Positions 6,865 to 7,991 of a stretch of DNA of 7,991 nt are shown here, piece after piece. Numbering within the stretch: the stretch's first letter is position 1; each line of letters opens with the position of its first letter. A model generated the notes under the pieces. That model was not told the origin of the DNA. It saw only the letters and a list, made by a program, of their open reading frames with translations, and did no database searches. Source of the stretch: Verrucomicrobiales bacterium (GTDB lineage Bacteria > Verrucomicrobiota > Verrucomicrobiia > Verrucomicrobiales > Akkermansiaceae); the NCBI GenBank assembly GCA_003527555.1, contig DPWT01000236.1:1-7991 (forward strand), read 5' to 3'. The translations under genes and the position numbers were made by a program.

Positions 6865-7521
6865 ATGGCGAGTGGATCCAAAAACACTCAAAAATCGGAT
6901 GGAAATGGTTCGCCCGATAACCGTAGAATAAAATCGAATGATATTGCCAGCGAAGACGCCATTTGGGTTGCTGAGGCCCAAGCGGGTGACATGCGGGCAT
7001 TCGACCGACTGGTCAGCAAACACCGTGGAAAAATTTATGCAATGATCTTTAACATGGTCAAAAATGATGCTGATGCCTGGGACTTATCCCAAGAGGCATT
7101 CATAAAAGCATGGAAGGCTCTGCCAAAGTTTGAGTCGCGTGCACGCTTCTCAACGTGGCTATTTCGCATCAGCCACAATGTTGTGTATGATTGGCTCAGA
7201 AAACGACGTATTGAGGGTGATGGCGAGCTCAATGACGAGGTGTTTGATACCTCACGAGTTGACCCTGGTGCCTCTACGATGCCACATCATAATGCCCCTC
7301 CCGATGAAGCAATGCAGCAAAACGAATTATGCGAGGAGATCAACGCTGCTTTAGCTGGGTTGTCTGAGGGACACCGCGAGGTCATACTGCTACGTGAGGT
7401 TCAAGGCCTCGACTACAAGGAAATTGCCGAAATAACCGGAAATACTATCGGCACAGTTATGAGTCGGCTCCACTACGCTCGTAAAAAACTTCAAAGTATT
7501 CTCAGGCCGGATGCTGATTAA
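6865..7521 (+). CDS. ECF-type RNA polymerase sigma-70 family factor
   Basis: This alternative sigma factor should direct RNA polymerase to a stress or signal regulon. From the ATG at 6865 it has 218 residues, slightly longer than the usual 160-210. A polar, low-complexity N-terminal stretch (about 1-25) precedes region 2 (about 48-115), with DLSQEAFIKAW and RFSTWLFRISHNVVYDWLRKRR, the segment that melts and reads the -10. A charged/His-Pro-rich linker (about 116-155) leads to region 4 (about 157-211), a helix-turn-helix with LREVQGLDYKEIAEI and GTVMSRLHYARKKL that reads the -35. Regions 1 and 3 are absent, which defines the ECF group. An in-frame ATG at 6790 would add 25 residues, but the strong Shine-Dalgarno favours 6865. 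The next gene, 29 bases downstream, encodes a membrane anti-sigma-like protein, so the two are probably co-transcribed and the sigma held inactive until a signal arrives. The exact ECF subgroup cannot be assigned by eye. Confidence 0.93.
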   Translation: MASGSKNTQKSDGNGSPDNRRIKSNDIASEDAIWVAEAQAGDMRAFDRLVSKHRGKIYAMIFNMVKNDADAWDLSQEAFIKAWKALPKFESRARFSTWLFRISHNVVYDWLRKRRIEGDGELNDEVFDTSRVDPGASTMPHHNAPPDEAMQQNELCEEINAALAGLSEGHREVILLREVQGLDYKEIAEITGNTIGTVMSRLHYARKKLQSILRPDAD

Positions 7522-7550
7522 TCCCACCAAAAATCTAATTAAAAATAACC

Positions 7551-7991
7551 ATGAAGAAAGAACCTGATCAAACAACACTCACACAATGGATCGACGGCGA
7601 GCTTGTGGGTGAGGAACTACAACGTGTCGAAACATGGGCGCAGAATCATCCAGAACTACTCGCCGAACGCGATGCTATCCAAGCAATGAATCAATCTATT
7701 CGTGCGACAATTCCCGCGAGTATTGAACCTCCATATGGAGACTTTTTTAATGAGCGAATTCTACGCCACATCGAGAGCGAACAGCTTACTCAAGCACCCA
7801 CACTTGCGCCAAAGCGCAGAATCTGGCAATGGCTCATGATTCCAACGGCCGCAGCCGGTATGGCATTCTGCTTTTACGTGGGCACACGTGTAGCTGAGCC
7901 CACAAGTATCACATCGCCCGCGAACAACGTAGTGAGCAGCATTTATACCCCCGATGGAGATGTCAGTGCGGACATATTCCGCGCAGAGGGA
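7551..7991 (+). CDS. Membrane anti-sigma factor-like protein, 3'-partial
   Basis: An ATG at 7551 opens a frame that stays open for 147 codons to the window edge. Residues 1-80 are polar and helical, with the pattern LTQWIDGELVGEELQRVETW followed by a run ending in PELLAERDAI. This resembles the cytoplasmic sigma-binding domain of anti-sigma factors, but without the HxxxCxxC zinc motif. A basic stretch (PKRR, 87-90) precedes one hydrophobic segment (about 91-112), and the rest, containing SIYTPDGDVSADIF, would lie outside the inner membrane. The positive residues before the segment fit an N-in, C-out orientation. Together with its place 29 bases behind the ECF sigma gene, this makes a cognate anti-sigma factor the best call; a regulated accessory membrane protein is the alternative. 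No Shine-Dalgarno is visible before the ATG, so translation may depend on the upstream gene. Confidence 0.75.
   Translation, partial: MKKEPDQTTLTQWIDGELVGEELQRVETWAQNHPELLAERDAIQAMNQSIRATIPASIEPPYGDFFNERILRHIESEQLTQAPTLAPKRRIWQWLMIPTAAAGMAFCFYVGTRVAEPTSITSPANNVVSSIYTPDGDVSADIFRAEG

Overview
This window most resembles a Gram-negative bacterium of the Planctomycetota-Verrucomicrobiota group, and Verrucomicrobiota is my best guess. That is an inference from three things: an McsA-McsB-ClpC operon with no ctsR in view, an ECF sigma factor followed by a membrane anti-sigma-like protein, and a large repeat-containing protein of a style I associate with that group. No rRNA or other phylogenetic marker is present, so the assignment is soft.

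Layout, left to right. (1) 2-1876, plus strand: the C-terminal ~624 codons of a large, unrecognised protein built from internally duplicated, probably beta-propeller-like segments; its true start lies outside the window. (2) 1980-2360, minus strand: a small glyoxalase I-like VOC protein, convergent with the first gene. (3) 2407-2439: a strong intrinsic terminator for the minus-strand operon that follows. (4) 2464-6620, minus strand: a tight operon, transcribed mcsA (zinc-finger/UVR adaptor), mcsB (protein arginine kinase), clpC (AAA+ unfoldase), with gaps of only 13 and 31 bases. (5) 6621-6864: a divergent control region. (6) 6865-7521, plus strand: an ECF-type RNA polymerase sigma factor with a strong Shine-Dalgarno. 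(7) 7551-7991, plus strand: the N-terminal 147 codons of a single-pass membrane anti-sigma-like protein that runs off the right edge.

How the genes work together. McsB marks proteins by phosphorylating arginine, McsA activates it, and ClpC recognises the mark and feeds the protein to ClpP (not in the window). The residues needed for this route in Bacillus are visible here: the phosphoarginine-binding glutamates of the ClpC N-domain, the ClpP-docking LGF loop, the McsB RDxxRA motif and the four CxxC pairs of McsA. The sigma/anti-sigma pair is a typical signal-responsive switch. Its head-to-head position with the quality-control operon suggests, but does not prove, coupled stress regulation. 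I did not find a convincingly novel system. The most notable points are the CtsR-less operon, the duplicated protein with a shortened last repeat, and the sigma factor start-site question.
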